Made by a program: the position numbers and the translations under genes. Shown here in pieces: positions 11,701 to 23,959 of a stretch of DNA of 64,000 bases. This stretch comes from Acanthosepion esculentum (Eukaryota; Mollusca; Cephalopoda; Sepiida; Sepiidae). The DNA is taken from positions 59,517,842 to 59,581,841 of the forward strand of contig OZ038487.1 in assembly GCA_964036315.1 (NCBI GenBank), written 5' to 3'. A model generated the notes under the pieces. That model was not told where the DNA came from. It did not search any database and was given only the letters and a program-made list of their open reading frames with translations. The first letter of the stretch is position 1. The number at the start of each line of letters is the position of its first letter.

Positions 11701-11970
11701 GATTTATAGTCCTAATGTGATGGAAGAGAGCACTCAATCAGGCGTGATCGGTATACCCAAAGCATTGGCCGTATCGATGACTGCCAAACAGTTTCATTTA
11801 CATAATATCACTCACAAGACTTAGGTTAACGTGTGATAGGGTTTTCAGGATCGTCTAATCAAGTCAATATTACCAAGCCGACTTCCAGGTCAAGCATGAT
11901 GAGATTCGAACCCGGGGTCTTATGGTGATTTTCTAAGCGTAGCTTAGATGCGGCAAAAGGCCAAAAGAGG
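11701..11970. other. Unassigned DNA with an isolated B-box-like word
   Basis: Near 11,907-11,920 GATTCGAACCCGGGGTC is the complement of a tRNA B box (GGGTTCGAATC), suggesting another tRNA-like fragment. No A box was found. Confidence 0.35.
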
Positions 11971-11971
11971 C

Positions 11972-12057
11972 GGGGGTACCTAGTTAGGATCGAACTCACT
12001 ACTCAGTCGTAATTGTTTTAGTAAGACAAGCTTGCTAACATTACACCACGGCCGAAT
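11972..12057 (-). repeat. tRNA-like unit 1 of 3 (SINE)
   Basis: On the minus strand it has A-box-like GTGGTGTAATGTTAGCAAGC and B-box-like GAGTTCGATCC, about 85 bp, like a tRNA with an altered anticodon region. Related units follow, and two more lie at 48.3-48.6 kb. Confidence 0.65.
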
Positions 12058-12060
12058 GCA

Positions 12061-12150
12061 TGGGACACCCAGTGAGGATCGAAATTACTACACAGTCGTA
12101 ATTGTTCTAGTGAGACAAGTTTTCACCCCATTACATCATGTCGAAGTGCC
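12061..12150 (-). repeat. tRNA-like unit 2 of 3 (SINE)
   Basis: Same unit as the neighbour: minus-strand GGCACTTCGACATG, decayed A box, and the B-box position reading AATTTCGATCCTCACTGGG. It is separated from unit 3 by the linker TTTTCTAAGC..TAGCTTAGATG, which also precedes unit 1. Confidence 0.6.
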
Positions 12151-12219
12151 CAAGTGATTTTCTAAGCATAGCTTAGATGTGACACAAGGCCAAAAGTGTG
12201 GGGCACAAGGCCAAAAGTG

Positions 12220-12310
12220 TGGGGCACCCACTGAGTATCATACTCACTACTCAGTCGTAGTTGTTCTAGCGAGACAAGTTTGCTAACCATTACACTACGT
12301 CGAAGTGCCC
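12220..12310 (-). repeat. tRNA-like unit 3 of 3 (SINE)
   Basis: Minus-strand A box GTAGTGTAATGGTTAGCAAAC and B-box position GAGTATGATACTC, plus matching acceptor ends GGGGCAC and GTGCCCC. A 20-bp duplication of the linker lies just upstream at 12,185-12,219. Confidence 0.65.
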
Positions 12311-13009
12311 CGTACCCTGTTCTTATGGTTGGAATGATAACTCAAATAAGCGCTTAACTATAGCTATGATTTTTCTTATTTAATTTGCTAGTTTTTTAAT
12401 AGTTGTTTAAGCAAAACAAGGCCCAAGAGCCATTAAAGACAGTGGATTATTGAATGAGTCTGTGTAAAATTAAGAGGACGAGATAATAAGTGTGGTTTAT
12501 GGGAGAATGTAGCAAAGCTAACGGTTAAACCATGACTTGAAGTATGTTGTGATCAGCAAATCAAATTCTCGAGAGTCTGTTATTAGGAAGAAGCTGTCCA
12601 TATACAAAATATTTTGTTACCAATTCAATAAAAAGAGGATGGGGTTAATTTATTCCATTTTATGTGGCATGGTGAGTCTTAGTCATGACGGTCTGAACCG
12701 GTAGAGATACAAAATGTAGCTGGTCAGAACATTTTCCAGGGAAATAGCAACAGAGTAGCGAGAGGATTACGACATTACATCTATTGGAAATAGTTTAAAG
12801 AGATACTTTTTAAAACCCACATGCCCAAGTAGGTCCTTATGAAATATACTTATATTAAGTAAGGACAGGACAGCTCCAGATCAGATATGGCGGCATTACA
12901 TTACTTTCGGTCTCATCTGACGCTTGTGAAGATAGAGCATAGCTGGAAGGGTCGTGTACTTAGTGGAGTGGTTCAAGGAGCTGGTCATTTTTCTAACATC
13001 TTAATTTAA
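12311..13009. other. Unassigned DNA
   Basis: No gene or repeat recognised. Confidence 0.4.
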
Positions 13010-13415
13010 TGGGTTAACAATTTAAGTAACCGATTTTATGGTGGGATTTAATGGGTTAACCAGATAAAAAAAATACTGAGAAAGAAAACAGCAAATATAA
13101 AAATATTAATTTAATTTATTAATTTTTTAAGATCATATATTTATAAGACACCAATTTAACAATTTAAGTAACCGATTTTATGGTGAGATTTAATGGGTTA
13201 ACCAGATAAAAAAAAATACTGAGAAAGAAAACAGAAAATATAAAAAATAATTTAATTTAATTAATTTTTAATATTAACTTTTATTTTTATAAAACAACAA
13301 TTTAACAATTTAAGTAACCAATTTTATGGTGGGATTTAATGGGTTAACCAGATAAAAAGAATATTGTGAAAGAAAACAGCAAATATACAAATATTAAACG
13401 TAATTTTAAGCAAAG
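13010..13415. repeat. Tandem repeat, 3 copies of about 144 bp
   Basis: The word AACAATTTAAGTAACC begins at 13,016, 13,158 and 13,304. Each is followed by ATTTTATGGTG, ATTTAATGGGTTAACC, AGATAAAA and GAAAGAAAACAG. The copies differ by scattered substitutions and small indels. Function unknown. Confidence 0.85.
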
Positions 13416-13529
13416 TAAAACAAAAAATAGCAACATGCCAAATAAACTGATAAAGAGAAAGCCCAAACATCAAGTAGGTGAATCGATAAAAATAAGAAAG
13501 AAGAAATTGATACAAGAAAAATAAAACTA

Positions 13530-13721
13530 ATGAAACGCGCGCGCGCACACACACACACACACACATATATATACATACATACATATATATATACATATAT
13601 ATATACATATATATATATATGTACATATATATATACATATATATATACATATATATAATTATATATACATATATATATACATATATATAATTATATATAC
13701 ATATATATATATACATATATT

Positions 13722-13788
<67 letters not shown>

Positions 13789-13820
13789 GTATATATATAT
13801 GTACACATATATATATATAT
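13530..13820. repeat. Compound CG/CA/TA microsatellite
   Basis: A short GCGCGC then CA run is followed by about 260 bp of TA-rich DNA with regularly spaced TACATATA words. Confidence 0.9.
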
Positions 13821-14395
13821 GGGAAGCTTAGAAAAAAGTGTCTGAAACTAGAGGTAACTGATAAAACCATGGACATAAATAAACATTTCTTGCCCAAAGA
13901 TTTACTTTTTTTTAACATTTTATTTTCAGTTTGCTTGTTTCGTTTATTTTTCTACACTTCATCCTCAAACTAAAGCTAAAAAATACAAGAATAAAAGTCA
14001 GTGGAAAAACAAACAAAATGGTGAATCTAAGGCTAACCAAAGGGAAGCTGACAGTGACCGGCGCAAGAGTAGCAACAGGGCTGGGCTGATGTACATCATA
14101 CAAAACAGAGTGTAGAAAATATCTGTCGAACATTATTATTCTGAACCACGACCAGCAGGAATGTTGGTGTTATACCCTGAAGACTAACACATCCTCCATT
14201 CTCAGTGGAATACCTGTTTTCGGATTTACTCACCCATTTTTTTCTCTTGCAAGTTTCCTGACAGACATTCAAATTTTTGTAGGACGGGGGTCGAAGGTAA
14301 AAGACATTTTACATTAACGCACAAAGTTGTGGTTGAATAATTCATTAACAAGTCAAATATATTTTTTCTTTTTTATGTGATTGAGGTGAAATTTC
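13821..14395. other. Unassigned DNA
   Basis: Nothing recognised. Open frames here show no family motif. Confidence 0.4.
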
Positions 14396-14399
14396 CGGG

Positions 14400-14810
14400 G
14401 ATAGTGAGAATAGGATATTTTTTTTTATTTTTCTACATGGTCCTTTCTTTTTTTCTTTCTTTTTTACTTTTTGCTATTTCCTGCTTTTCTTTCTTTTCTT
14501 TTCTTTTCATTTTTTTTCTATCAATGATTTTATTTCTTTATTTCTGTCTTTATTTCTTTCTACTTTGCTTGTTTCTTTATATGATTTCCTTTCTTCTCTC
14601 TTTATTTCTGTCTTTCTTTCTTTCGTTCCATTTTGCTTATTTCTTTCCTTCTTTCTTTCTTTCTTTCTTCCTCCTGCTCATTTTCTTTCTTTCTTTTTCA
14701 TTTCTTTTTTATTTCTTCTTCTTTTTTTGTTTCTTCTTTTCTTTCTATTTTCTCTTTTATTTTTTGTTCCTGCCGTTTTCTTCCTTGTTTTTCTTTCTTT
14801 CTTTCTTTTT

Positions 14811-14846
<36 letters not shown>

Positions 14847-14880
14847 TCCCTAGTTTTTTTTATTTTATTTCTTTCTGTTA
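14400..14880. repeat. Pyrimidine-rich (TTTC)n tract
   Basis: TTTC/TTCT runs with degenerate stretches. All long open frames across it are low-complexity Phe/Leu/Ser artefacts. Confidence 0.9.
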
Positions 14881-14884
14881 TTTT

Positions 14885-14995
14885 CCTACATATCCTCATA
14901 ATCTGCATTTCCTCCTCCCTTTACGCCTCGTGAACACCTCATTTGATAACCATCTGCTTTGAGTGGCGCTTGTGCCTTGTATTGAGTGAAAAATA
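14885..14995 (+). mobile_element. LINE family A 3' end
   Basis: ACATATCCTCATAATCTGCA and TTTGAGTGGCGCTTGTGCCT followed by GTATTGAGTGAAAAA match the 3' UTR of the copy ending near 10,160. No coding part remains. Confidence 0.65.
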
Positions 14996-15129
14996 CTATA
15001 AAATAACAGTTACTGTCGAAAATACTCAAATTAAAAAGACTAACAAGCAGAAAAATTAATTTTTTAACAAATATGATTCGATTATTTACTCTATTTACAT
15101 TTTTTGAACTGTTGCCCTTATCTTCGTTG

Positions 15130-15181
15130 CCATATTTACGATGTTTTGGCTGTTGTACTCTCCAGCCTTCTTCAGGTGACT
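15130..15181 (-). ncRNA. Hammerhead-like motif, CUGAAGA type
   Basis: Minus strand: CTGAAGA (complement of 15,169-15,175), A, then GGCT..AGCC stem II around a 12-nt loop, then AAAAC in place of GAAAC. The same stem is GGCC/GGCC at 46.95 kb, so two positions have changed together. Box changes make activity doubtful. Confidence 0.4.
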
Positions 15182-15384
15182 GGAATTTCGAAGTGAACCC
15201 TTAATTTCGGCCAGCGGGGTACATTTTCTAGTTTCATGTTACATTCTCCTTCCGGATGTCTCAATATCAGTTATCTCCCTTTTAACTCAACTCTCCAAGT
15301 TTTTGTTCACCTATGCTGTAGCCAGGTATTGAACTAACAACTCTTTGGGTCACTGGATTCAACCAACGCTTTTATCCACTGGGC

Positions 15385-15435
15385 CCTGTACATGAAGAAG
15401 GTCGGGGCGTACAACGGCCGAAATGTCCTGAATAT
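15385..15435 (+). ncRNA. Hammerhead-like motif, partner of the inverted pair
   Basis: ATGAAGA at 15,393-15,399, then GGTC..GGCC stem II (one G-U pair) and GAAAT at 15,421-15,425. It is in opposite orientation to the motif at 15,130-15,181. Confidence 0.4.
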
Positions 15436-15475
15436 GGTAACCAAGATGTGGACAACAGCTCTAACAATGTAAATA

Positions 15476-16519
15476 GTGTAAATAATGACAATACCTCAAC
15501 TCCGAAATATAGACAGAAAATGTGATTCGAATATGCAACAATTTATTGGAAATTGGTAAATTATAATGAAAAAATGTAAACCTATAATAATTGTCGGTTG
15601 AATTTATATAAAACATTTTTTCATAATGCGTTACACCAAAAGTTCGTGACATTAAAAAAAGAAGAAGAAAAAGCATTAACTAAAATTGGCAGTTGTCTAT
15701 TTGATACTATCCGATGTTAAATAAAATGAACGTAAATGTCTTTCCGAATAAAGTAGTTTGATTTAATGAATGTTACCGAAATATATTAACGGCCTTACGG
15801 GCCTGTCTTAAGGCTATTGTCAGAAGGGGATGTATTGACCATGAACCTTTTATTTGACCTTTTCAATTCTCGGTTTCAATTCAGCTGCGGGATCGGAACC
15901 TTATGCCTATCTTGTGACTCCGTGGTTGACACGTAAATTGAACTTTGACCTCCAGCTAATGTGCTGACGATTCTCAAGGCGAGGATCTATTGCACATTTT
16001 ATGCATCAGCCAGAATTATGCTCCTTGTTTGTTAAGTCTTATCGGGCTTCCTATTTTAGTTTATTCCATCTCCGGGTAGCTGTTTCGTCTCGGTTCAAAA
16101 GCGCTACACACTGACTTCTCTGCAACGTGCAGCGTATGCTTCATTACTCGATGTATGTAGCTGTTGGTGTTTCGTAAAACTGGAGACGTTAAGCGTCTTG
16201 GAAACAGTTTGACATTGCCGCGTCTATTAGTTGTCAGTGATAAAAGAAATTAATTTTTTGCAGGAACGGATCACCCTTATAAATTGTTTAAAATTGCTAT
16301 ATGTACAGAACTAGATTGATCATTATAGGAGTTTATAGGTGTGTGAGGCTAGTATTCAACATTACACGGTCAATGCTAGATTCTCGATTCATTGGCAATA
16401 ATGCACAAGTGAGCTGGCTAGAAAGAATTTATACAGCGCATAAAATTAATCTTCTTCAGAAAACCTAACTGAAACTGACAGGTACTGCAGGATTCATACA
16501 TATGTTCAATGTGTCTAAC

Positions 16520-16522
<3 letters not shown>
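15476..16522. other. Unassigned DNA
   Basis: No gene recognised. GGCCTTACGGGCC at about 15,793 is a short palindrome. Confidence 0.4.

Positions 16523-16579
<57 letters not shown>
16523..16579. repeat. (AT)n microsatellite, left flank of a Tc1-type element
   Basis: AT run that resumes at 17,528 on the other side of the element. Confidence 0.95.
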
Positions 16580-16582
<3 letters not shown>

Positions 16583-17524
16583 TACTGTTCGATAAAAATG
16601 ACTCACCTGATTTTTTTAACTAAATGTTCTCTTCTCCGATGAAAGGAAAGTTGAGTTAAATTCAAAGTATAAGCGATCTAAAATACGAAGAAGCTTTGAA
16701 AGCTCTTTGAATTTAGCAGTAAGTACTGTCAAGCATCCGTTCCGTTTTATGTTCTGGGGATACTTTTCTTTTCATGGAACTGGTTTCTTAAACCCTATTG
16801 AAAAGACCCTCAAGAGCGAGCAGTACAAGAGAACTTTAGAGTCTTGTCTGCTCCCTTCTGCTGAAAGGGTGCAAATCGACCCCACCAAGCTCAATTTTAT
16901 GCAGGATAATGCTCCCTGTCACAAATCATAATTGATGAAGGAATGCTTTGATAAGAAGCAGTTGAGTGTTATGACATGGCCGCCCCAATCTCCTGGCCTC
17001 AACCTCATAGAAAACTTATGGAGCATTATAAAGTACAGGCTCTCGAGAAAGCAGTGGAGCAACAAATAGGATTTGATTGTGAATTTCATATCCGAATGGA
17101 ATTCCATGCTTGGAGATGAGATTTGCCAGAACCTAATCAAGTCAATGCCAAAAAGGGTTGAAAAGGTTATTAAAAATAAAGGAGGACCCATAGATTATTA
17201 AATATTTCGAACTATATTACCTATTATAAATAAATTATACCTCTATTATTCTTTATTTAAAGCTGTTCGGTTATGTTTCTATTGATTACTACATGCAGGA
17301 AATAAGTGAGTCACTTTTTTTGGAGAGGGTTTTTCCCGCTTAATCTCATTTATTTCCAAAATTATAATTATCAATAGAATACCTTAGGGTGAGTAAACGT
17401 TTTACTAGGTGGTCGGGAGTGGGTCTTTATATTAGTAAGATTAAAAATTAGTTTGACCCCAAAAACAATAGGCGAAAAATATTTAAGTAAAAAAAATCAG
17501 GTGAGTTACTTTTATCGAACAGCA

Positions 17525-17527
<3 letters not shown>
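16580..17527 (+). mobile_element. Tc1-type element inserted in an (AT)n array
   Basis: The left terminal repeat begins CAGTACTGTTCGATAAAAATG and the right end is its near-perfect complement; the pair extends about 40 bp through the block ACTCACCTGATTTTTTT. TA duplications flank it at 16,578-16,579 and 17,528-17,529. The length of 948 bp is short for this family because the N-terminal half of the transposase has been deleted. Confidence 0.85.
16623..17201 (+). pseudogene. Tc1-type transposase, N-terminally deleted with two stops
   Basis: A single plus-strand frame (codons beginning at 16,623) reads VLFSDERKVEL with the first catalytic Asp, then FRFMFWGYFSFHGTGF, then LNFMQDNAPCHKS with the second Asp, then PPQSPGLNLIENLWSIIKY with the third acidic residue (DD34E type). 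It closes near 17,201. A stop follows CHKS at about 16,930 and another lies after WSNK near 17,067. The DNA-binding helix-turn-helix half is missing. In the usual SPDLNPIENLW block the Asp is Gly here. All three catalytic acidic positions are still readable, so the family was recently active, but this copy cannot make a transposase. Confidence 0.85.
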
Positions 17528-17607
<80 letters not shown>

Positions 17608-17892
17608 TATGGATATATGCTAATAGAATTACAACATACTTTACTATTTTTAAGCTTAAATATTAAAAACCTGTAATATTAAGTATCACAATATCATCGT
17701 CTTCATAGCCAGATATATTTTGATTCAAACCGTAAAACAGTCGTATGAATTCTGCAATAGATGTGTCAGAAATGTGAAATAGTATGTATATTTTTAATAT
17801 GTATATATATGTGTGTGTGTGTGTGTGCCTGTGTGTGTCTGTGTTTATACATGTATATATGTGTGTGTGTATTGAAGATTTAAGAAACATCA

Positions 17893-17961
<69 letters not shown>

Positions 17962-18021
17962 GTCAATATTAAAAAAAATATTCAAATAATATATTTATAT
18001 ATATATATATATGTATATATA
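17528..18021. repeat. (AT)n, (GT)n arrays with a short spacer
   Basis: AT run 17,528-17,605, unassigned spacer to about 17,800, GT-rich run 17,806-17,870, AT run 17,893-17,957, AT-rich to 18,021. Confidence 0.85.
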
Positions 18022-19165
18022 GGGTGTATCAAAAATACTTTATAAATTTTTAAGGAGGGGGTTCCACACACAAAAATAAGGACAAAAATCCATATAAACA
18101 CATGTCCGAAAATCCTTCGTTTTTGAGTTAAAAAGTTTAAAGAAAGTTTACGGTATATGGCGCTGCATTGCTATGGAAACTAAGTTAAATTTTTCATTGG
18201 TGTACATTTGTGGGTAATCTATCTTCAACGTTTAACGTGTCTATAATAAATTAAATGAAGCTGGGAGATATGATTTTGACATACGGCGGCGCGAATGGTA
18301 ATGGTTGCGAGGCTGCGCGATTGTATTAGATAGAGTTTCCAGACTGAAGGCAAGCCGAGTCATCCAACCGTTGTTGCTGTTTATCGTCGCGTGCATCACA
18401 AACTACGGATCCGCTGATACGCCTGACATGGAAGAACGCATGTCAAGTGGCCCTAGCACGCTGTACTTCTCATAGTACCGTACGGGAGGTACTTCAAGAG
18501 AAGCTCCTGTATCTGTATCATTTGAAACGTGTGCAGGGTTCTCGCCCTCTGATCACTCACCACGGGAGAACTTTCGGCGATGGTTTATTGCACAAAATGC
18601 CGTTAGTTTTTTTCTTCTCTTCAAACTTGTTTACGGATGAGGCAACATTTGGAAGAGATGGAATAACATAGTTACACCACCAACATTTGTGGGCTTATTT
18701 GAATCTCCATGGTATAATACAGGCTAGGCACCAGCACCAGTTTACGATTAATGTATGGGCTGAAATTGTAGGTGACTGTCTGGTCATGTGTTCTCCCAGC
18801 ATGTCTTACAAGAGCTGTCTACAGTGTCTTTATTTCGAACACACTTTGAGACCTGCTAGATGACTTACCCCTGCTCATACGAAGATGTATGTGGTTCAAG
18901 CATGATGGAGCCCCAGAACATTTTAGTCGTACTGTTTGCGATGCATTGGCTGACATCCACCTTGCAAGATGGATAGGTAGGTGAGGACTGGTTCACATGT
19001 GTTCAAGTTCCCCTGAGTTTGAATTTTTATCGATGGGACTACCTAAACAGTTATTTTATGCAGTAGACATTAATACCGCAGAGACGCTCCTCCGAAACCA
19101 TTCGAAATCGTGTGGAGGGTATTTGAAAGAGTATGCAAATTGGAAACAACATACACAAATATATA
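18022..19165 (+). pseudogene. Tc1/mariner-superfamily relic, heavily mutated
   Basis: It begins GGGTGTATCAAAAATAC directly after an AT run, which looks like a terminal repeat. Plus-strand fragments in shifting frames, in order: LTYGGANGNGCEAARLY, SHSTVREVLQEKLLYLYHLK, LFTDEATFGRDGI with the first Asp, HQHQFTINVWAEIVGDCLV, then a diverged HDGAPEHF block. These are the ordered motifs of a Tc1/mariner transposase whose family has LFTDEATF and NVWAGIVGD. Many stops and frameshifts show an old copy. The right end is not clear. Confidence 0.7.
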
Positions 19166-19911
19166 TTTGGCAATGTGTAATAATTATGTGCAGTGCATTT
19201 CGTTCTTTGAAGAATTTAATCTGACGAAACGCGACTTTGTCATTCAATTCCCTAACATTATTCCAATATATAATAATCTACATATCACAATTATACTTTA
19301 TAATTTCGAACTTTGGCAAAAATGATGTTTACCAAAAAGAACGGCTACATTAAGAGAGCGTTTCATGCAATTATAACAAAAGACAAACATGTAGGGTAAT
19401 TAAAGATATAAAATATTTGAAGCACCAATCTTTATGTTATCACGATTTATATATGAAACAGCATAACAGTCTATCTGTGAATAACAATATATACTCACCC
19501 GAAAAACTTAAATTCGGTTGTACACTTTTGGGAGATAAGTGCGAATATGTAAGAATGGCTATTACTACTAATATTACAAGGTTCTTCCCTTCACTGAATT
19601 CAGTACTGACAGTGACTGGCGTGCTTATTCACAGAGTAAGTACGTAAAAATTCTACTGTGCGCCGATGACTTAGGGGGAAGATCTCCGAATGTTGCCGAA
19701 TCAGTCGGGTTTCGATCCCTGCTTGAAGCAATCGAATGTCTAGCCACACTGATGAGCTGCAAAACTGAATGTCTGTAGATGACTATATATATATATATAT
19801 ATATATATAATAAATAAAATTTTAATGGTCAAATTTAAAACAGGCCAGGAAACAGCAGTATTAGAAAGTGTGATAAAATAAAATAAAAATAGCATGTAGA
19901 ACTTTTAACTT
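19166..19911. other. Mostly unassigned DNA, weak tRNA-like word, AT run
   Basis: Near 19,707-19,725 GTCGGGTTTCGATCCCTGC resembles a tRNA B box but I find no convincing A box. (AT)n lies at 19,784-19,809. The words GATATAAAATATTT and CACC..CATG near 19,405 recur near 20,135. Confidence 0.35.
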
Positions 19912-20035
19912 AGGCAATAAGGAGTTCAGATGAATCCGCTACGTTGGCTTCAAACTTACGGTATCCTCTGGCGAGTTTTATAAAAAATACCGTGAGGTAG
20001 AAACCAAGGTAGCGTATTCATCTCACCTCCTGATT
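19912..20035. repeat. Foldback (inverted repeat, about 58-bp arms)
   Basis: The left arm contains AGATGAATCCGCTACGTTGG and ACTTACGGTATCC. The right arm is its complement with GGATACCGT changed to AATACCGT, then CCAAGGTAGCGTATTCATCT. The loop is only a few bases. Microsatellites flank it on both sides (19,784 and 20,056). Confidence 0.7.
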
Positions 20036-20046
20036 GTTAAAGTCTA

Positions 20047-20055
<9 letters not shown>

Positions 20056-20095
<40 letters not shown>

Positions 20096-20174
20096 ATATA
20101 TATATATATTGATCATTTCAAAAACGAAAGCAATTTAAGATATAAAATATTTTAAACACCGACATGTATGCTAA

Positions 20175-20212
<38 letters not shown>

Positions 20213-20233
20213 GTATATATATATATATATATA
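20056..20233. repeat. (CA)n and (AT)n microsatellites
   Basis: CA run 20,056-20,093, AT run 20,096-20,110 and 20,178-20,233. Confidence 0.9.
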
Positions 20234-20239
20234 TTACGT

Positions 20240-20720
20240 ATTTCACTCCATGCAAGGCAGTAAAAACAATGAGACACATAGTGTTACTTAGTGAGAAAGA
20301 AAAAAGCGTGACACTATTAAGGAACGAGAACGATACTAGGCAGTGGATAAGGATGGGGAATTCATTCAATGTTTGAAGATCAAAGTTGGCTGGAAAGCAT
20401 GGAGGTGGAAGTGAGTTCCCCATGCAAGATAAGAAACTTACGGTTGTATGTGACCAATTCAAACCAATTCAGTTGTAAATTGATGACACCTTATTGCCAA
20501 TCTAGTATTGCGCTTAAGTTCGTAAAATCCAGGTACCATAGTGAAGAACTCAACCGAACAATTACGATGAAAGTATTTATAGATAGAAATTACAGGGGAA
20601 CTACATTATAGCGGTGTGAAATTGACTGAAGCCTAGATGCCTCGTCAGGAACAATATAATTACTGATCCTTTGGATTTTATTAAGGATCTTTAAACATAT
20701 AGCAGAAGCACCGGACCCGG
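20240..20720 (-). pseudogene. LINE family A relic (RT C-terminus)
   Basis: On the minus strand: YKYFHRNCSVEFFTMVPGFYEL near 20,590-20,525, then RNTRLAIRCHQFTTELV, then GNSLPPPCFPANFDLQTL near 20,425-20,375. This is the same order as at 59.3 kb and 43.2 kb, with several frame changes. Upstream (higher coordinates) the block before YKYFH is also recognisable up to about 20,720. Confidence 0.7.
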
Positions 20721-20722
20721 AC

Positions 20723-20726
<4 letters not shown>

Positions 20727-20770
<44 letters not shown>

Positions 20771-20782
20771 TTGTGTGTGTGT
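20727..20782. repeat. (AT)n/(GT)n microsatellite
   Basis: AT run then TG run. Confidence 0.9.
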
Positions 20783-20814
20783 ATAAAATAACAATTGGAA
20801 AAATCTTAGATCTT

Positions 20815-20862
20815 GCCGACGCGTTTCGTCTTCCGACTTTTTCAAGGCAAAAATGAAATCGA
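20815..20862 (-). ncRNA. Weak hammerhead-like motif
   Basis: Minus strand reads CTTGAAAAA, GTC, GGAA, GAC, GAAACGCGTC. A 3-bp stem II and an intact GAAAC are present but the CUGAUGA box is lost. Confidence 0.25.
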
Positions 20863-20923
20863 AATATCTCTGTTGTTATAGTTGTTATAGTTACTATATA
20901 TATAGAGTTGATCTGAGAATTTA

Positions 20924-22479
<1,556 letters not shown>

Positions 22480-22680
22480 CGTAGACAGCACCCGCTTGCA
22501 TCGGCATCGTCTCTCCTTTTTCCCTTTCTCCCCTGTAGTGGCGCTGGCGGAGATATCTGTGAAGGACCAGTCTACTCCTGAAGAGCTGTGGCCAGGTGTC
22601 ACAGAAGAGTGCTGCTGTTGAATACGCCTGGGTGAGTCGGGCCCTCCTGACAGCACGTCGCAAATCCTCAGATAATTATT
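22480..22680 (+). other. Exon-like block, possibly a LINE relic
   Basis: A pyrimidine tract ends CCCCTGTAG at 22,537 and GTGAGT begins at about 22,632, so a splice program might call an exon of roughly 95 bp. One frame reads ALAEISVKDQSTPEELWPGV and stops. Another reads SAAVEYAWVSRALLTARRKS. The words TPEELW..AAVE..ARRKS resemble the linker between endonuclease and reverse transcriptase in some LINEs, which I think the more likely origin. Both readings are uncertain. Confidence 0.25.
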
Positions 22681-22744
22681 AGAAATTATTGAAGAAATGC
22701 ACGTCGCTGTGGTCAAGGAAAGTAGAATTGGCTCTGCGTTCAAA

Positions 22745-23184
22745 TGTCATTCTGAAAGTTATGAATCTATCACTTTTCCTTTCAATTTGTGGTTAAAGCC
22801 AGAGTAGACTGGAATCTATAGCTTTTTGTTCGCAAACACTCGAGAATAAAAACTTTGAATTCAAAATATATTAGTCGTGGGGATAGGAACAGCAACCCGA
22901 AAAAAGCTGCTTGCTATATAAAAAAATATAGCCACATCTATACACGACGCCTATACATCATGGAGAAATCTACGAGGTTAATATAAACTGGGTATTATTA
23001 CTGTGGAAGGTGGTTAAATAACGGTCCAGGTAGTTTCAAACTTTCACACGCTTGCTCTAGCTGCATTTTCACTTTTCACAACCATTTGCAAAGTTTCCGT
23101 GGATTCACGAGATCTTTTATTAATCGTTTATTTTTATTGATGACAACAATACGTTCTGGAGTTTTCAAAATTTCTTTTTTTTTT
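22745..23184. other. Unassigned DNA
   Basis: Nothing recognised. Confidence 0.4.
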
Positions 23185-23290
23185 AATTATTTCACCCAAA
23201 GCAAGGCGGGAATGCCACTAGTAAGCAGGCGGTTTCAGGGAGTACAAGTGAGAGAAAGGACAAAAGATTCGACGTAGTCTTTCCACTTCA
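23185..23290 (-). mobile_element. LINE family A 3' end fragment
   Basis: CACCCAAAGCAAGGCGGGAA and TGCCACTAGTAAGC are the complement of the family-A 3' end, as at 44,385-44,430 (minus) and 6,045-6,085 (plus). Confidence 0.55.
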
Positions 23291-23958
23291 CTTCTCTTAG
23301 AAACATTTTAGAAAAGGAATCGCTTTTAACAGATTATCGGTTAAACTTGAAGCAATGAGAACATTTTCTTTTATCAGGGCTTTAGAATCAGGGGGAGAAA
23401 ATAACGGGTCATCGCCGATATTGAAAATGACGAAATCTAATGCGGTGCTAATACAAAGAAAACTATCATGACGCCCATATTTGACACAGACAGCAACCAA
23501 GTATACTAAAATATATTTAACATCTTTTGAAATATTTTTTAATACCAATGCAAAATGATATTGTAAACTTTTATTTCCACATTAGTTAGTTTGGACTAGA
23601 GATCAAAATTAATATTTAGTTCACATGTATAATACCTTCCTGTAACTTTTAAGATTAAAAATATGGGTAAAGAAGGGCATTATATACAAATAAATATCGT
23701 ATTGCGAACCTATTGACTTATCTTACTATTATGTTGTTTCGTAAAATAATCTCTGATTTTAGAATAAACCTTTTCTCTTATAATATATTACAATAATTGC
23801 ACTAAAATATATTACCCATTCGTAATGATTAAAGTATTCAATTTGTTAATTATATATCAATCTCTTTCAGAATTAAAATTAACACATTATGTACCCATCG
23901 TCTTGACCATGAAAAAAAGAATAGATGTATTTACTTATTTTAGCATGAGTTCAAGCTT
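23291..23958. other. Unassigned DNA
   Basis: A minus-strand frame at 23,297-23,548 shows no motif I know. Confidence 0.4.
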
Positions 23959-23959
23959 G

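Larger units (their letters stand above)
15067..15475. repeat. Composite: inverted ribozyme-like arms around a tRNA-like core
   Basis: A minus-oriented hammerhead-like arm (15,095-15,181) and a plus-oriented relative (15,390-15,475) face away from a central piece. That piece has a minus-strand tRNA-like signature: A-box-like CAGTGGATAAAAGCG and B-box-like TTAGTTCAATACC at about 15,312-15,392. The two arms belong to the same family as 46,900-46,995. Confidence 0.55.

Noticed and set aside
11972..12310. Functional tRNA gene cluster
   Set aside because: A and B boxes exist but the stems are decayed and units lack a clear anticodon arm. Same units occur as repeats at 48 kb.
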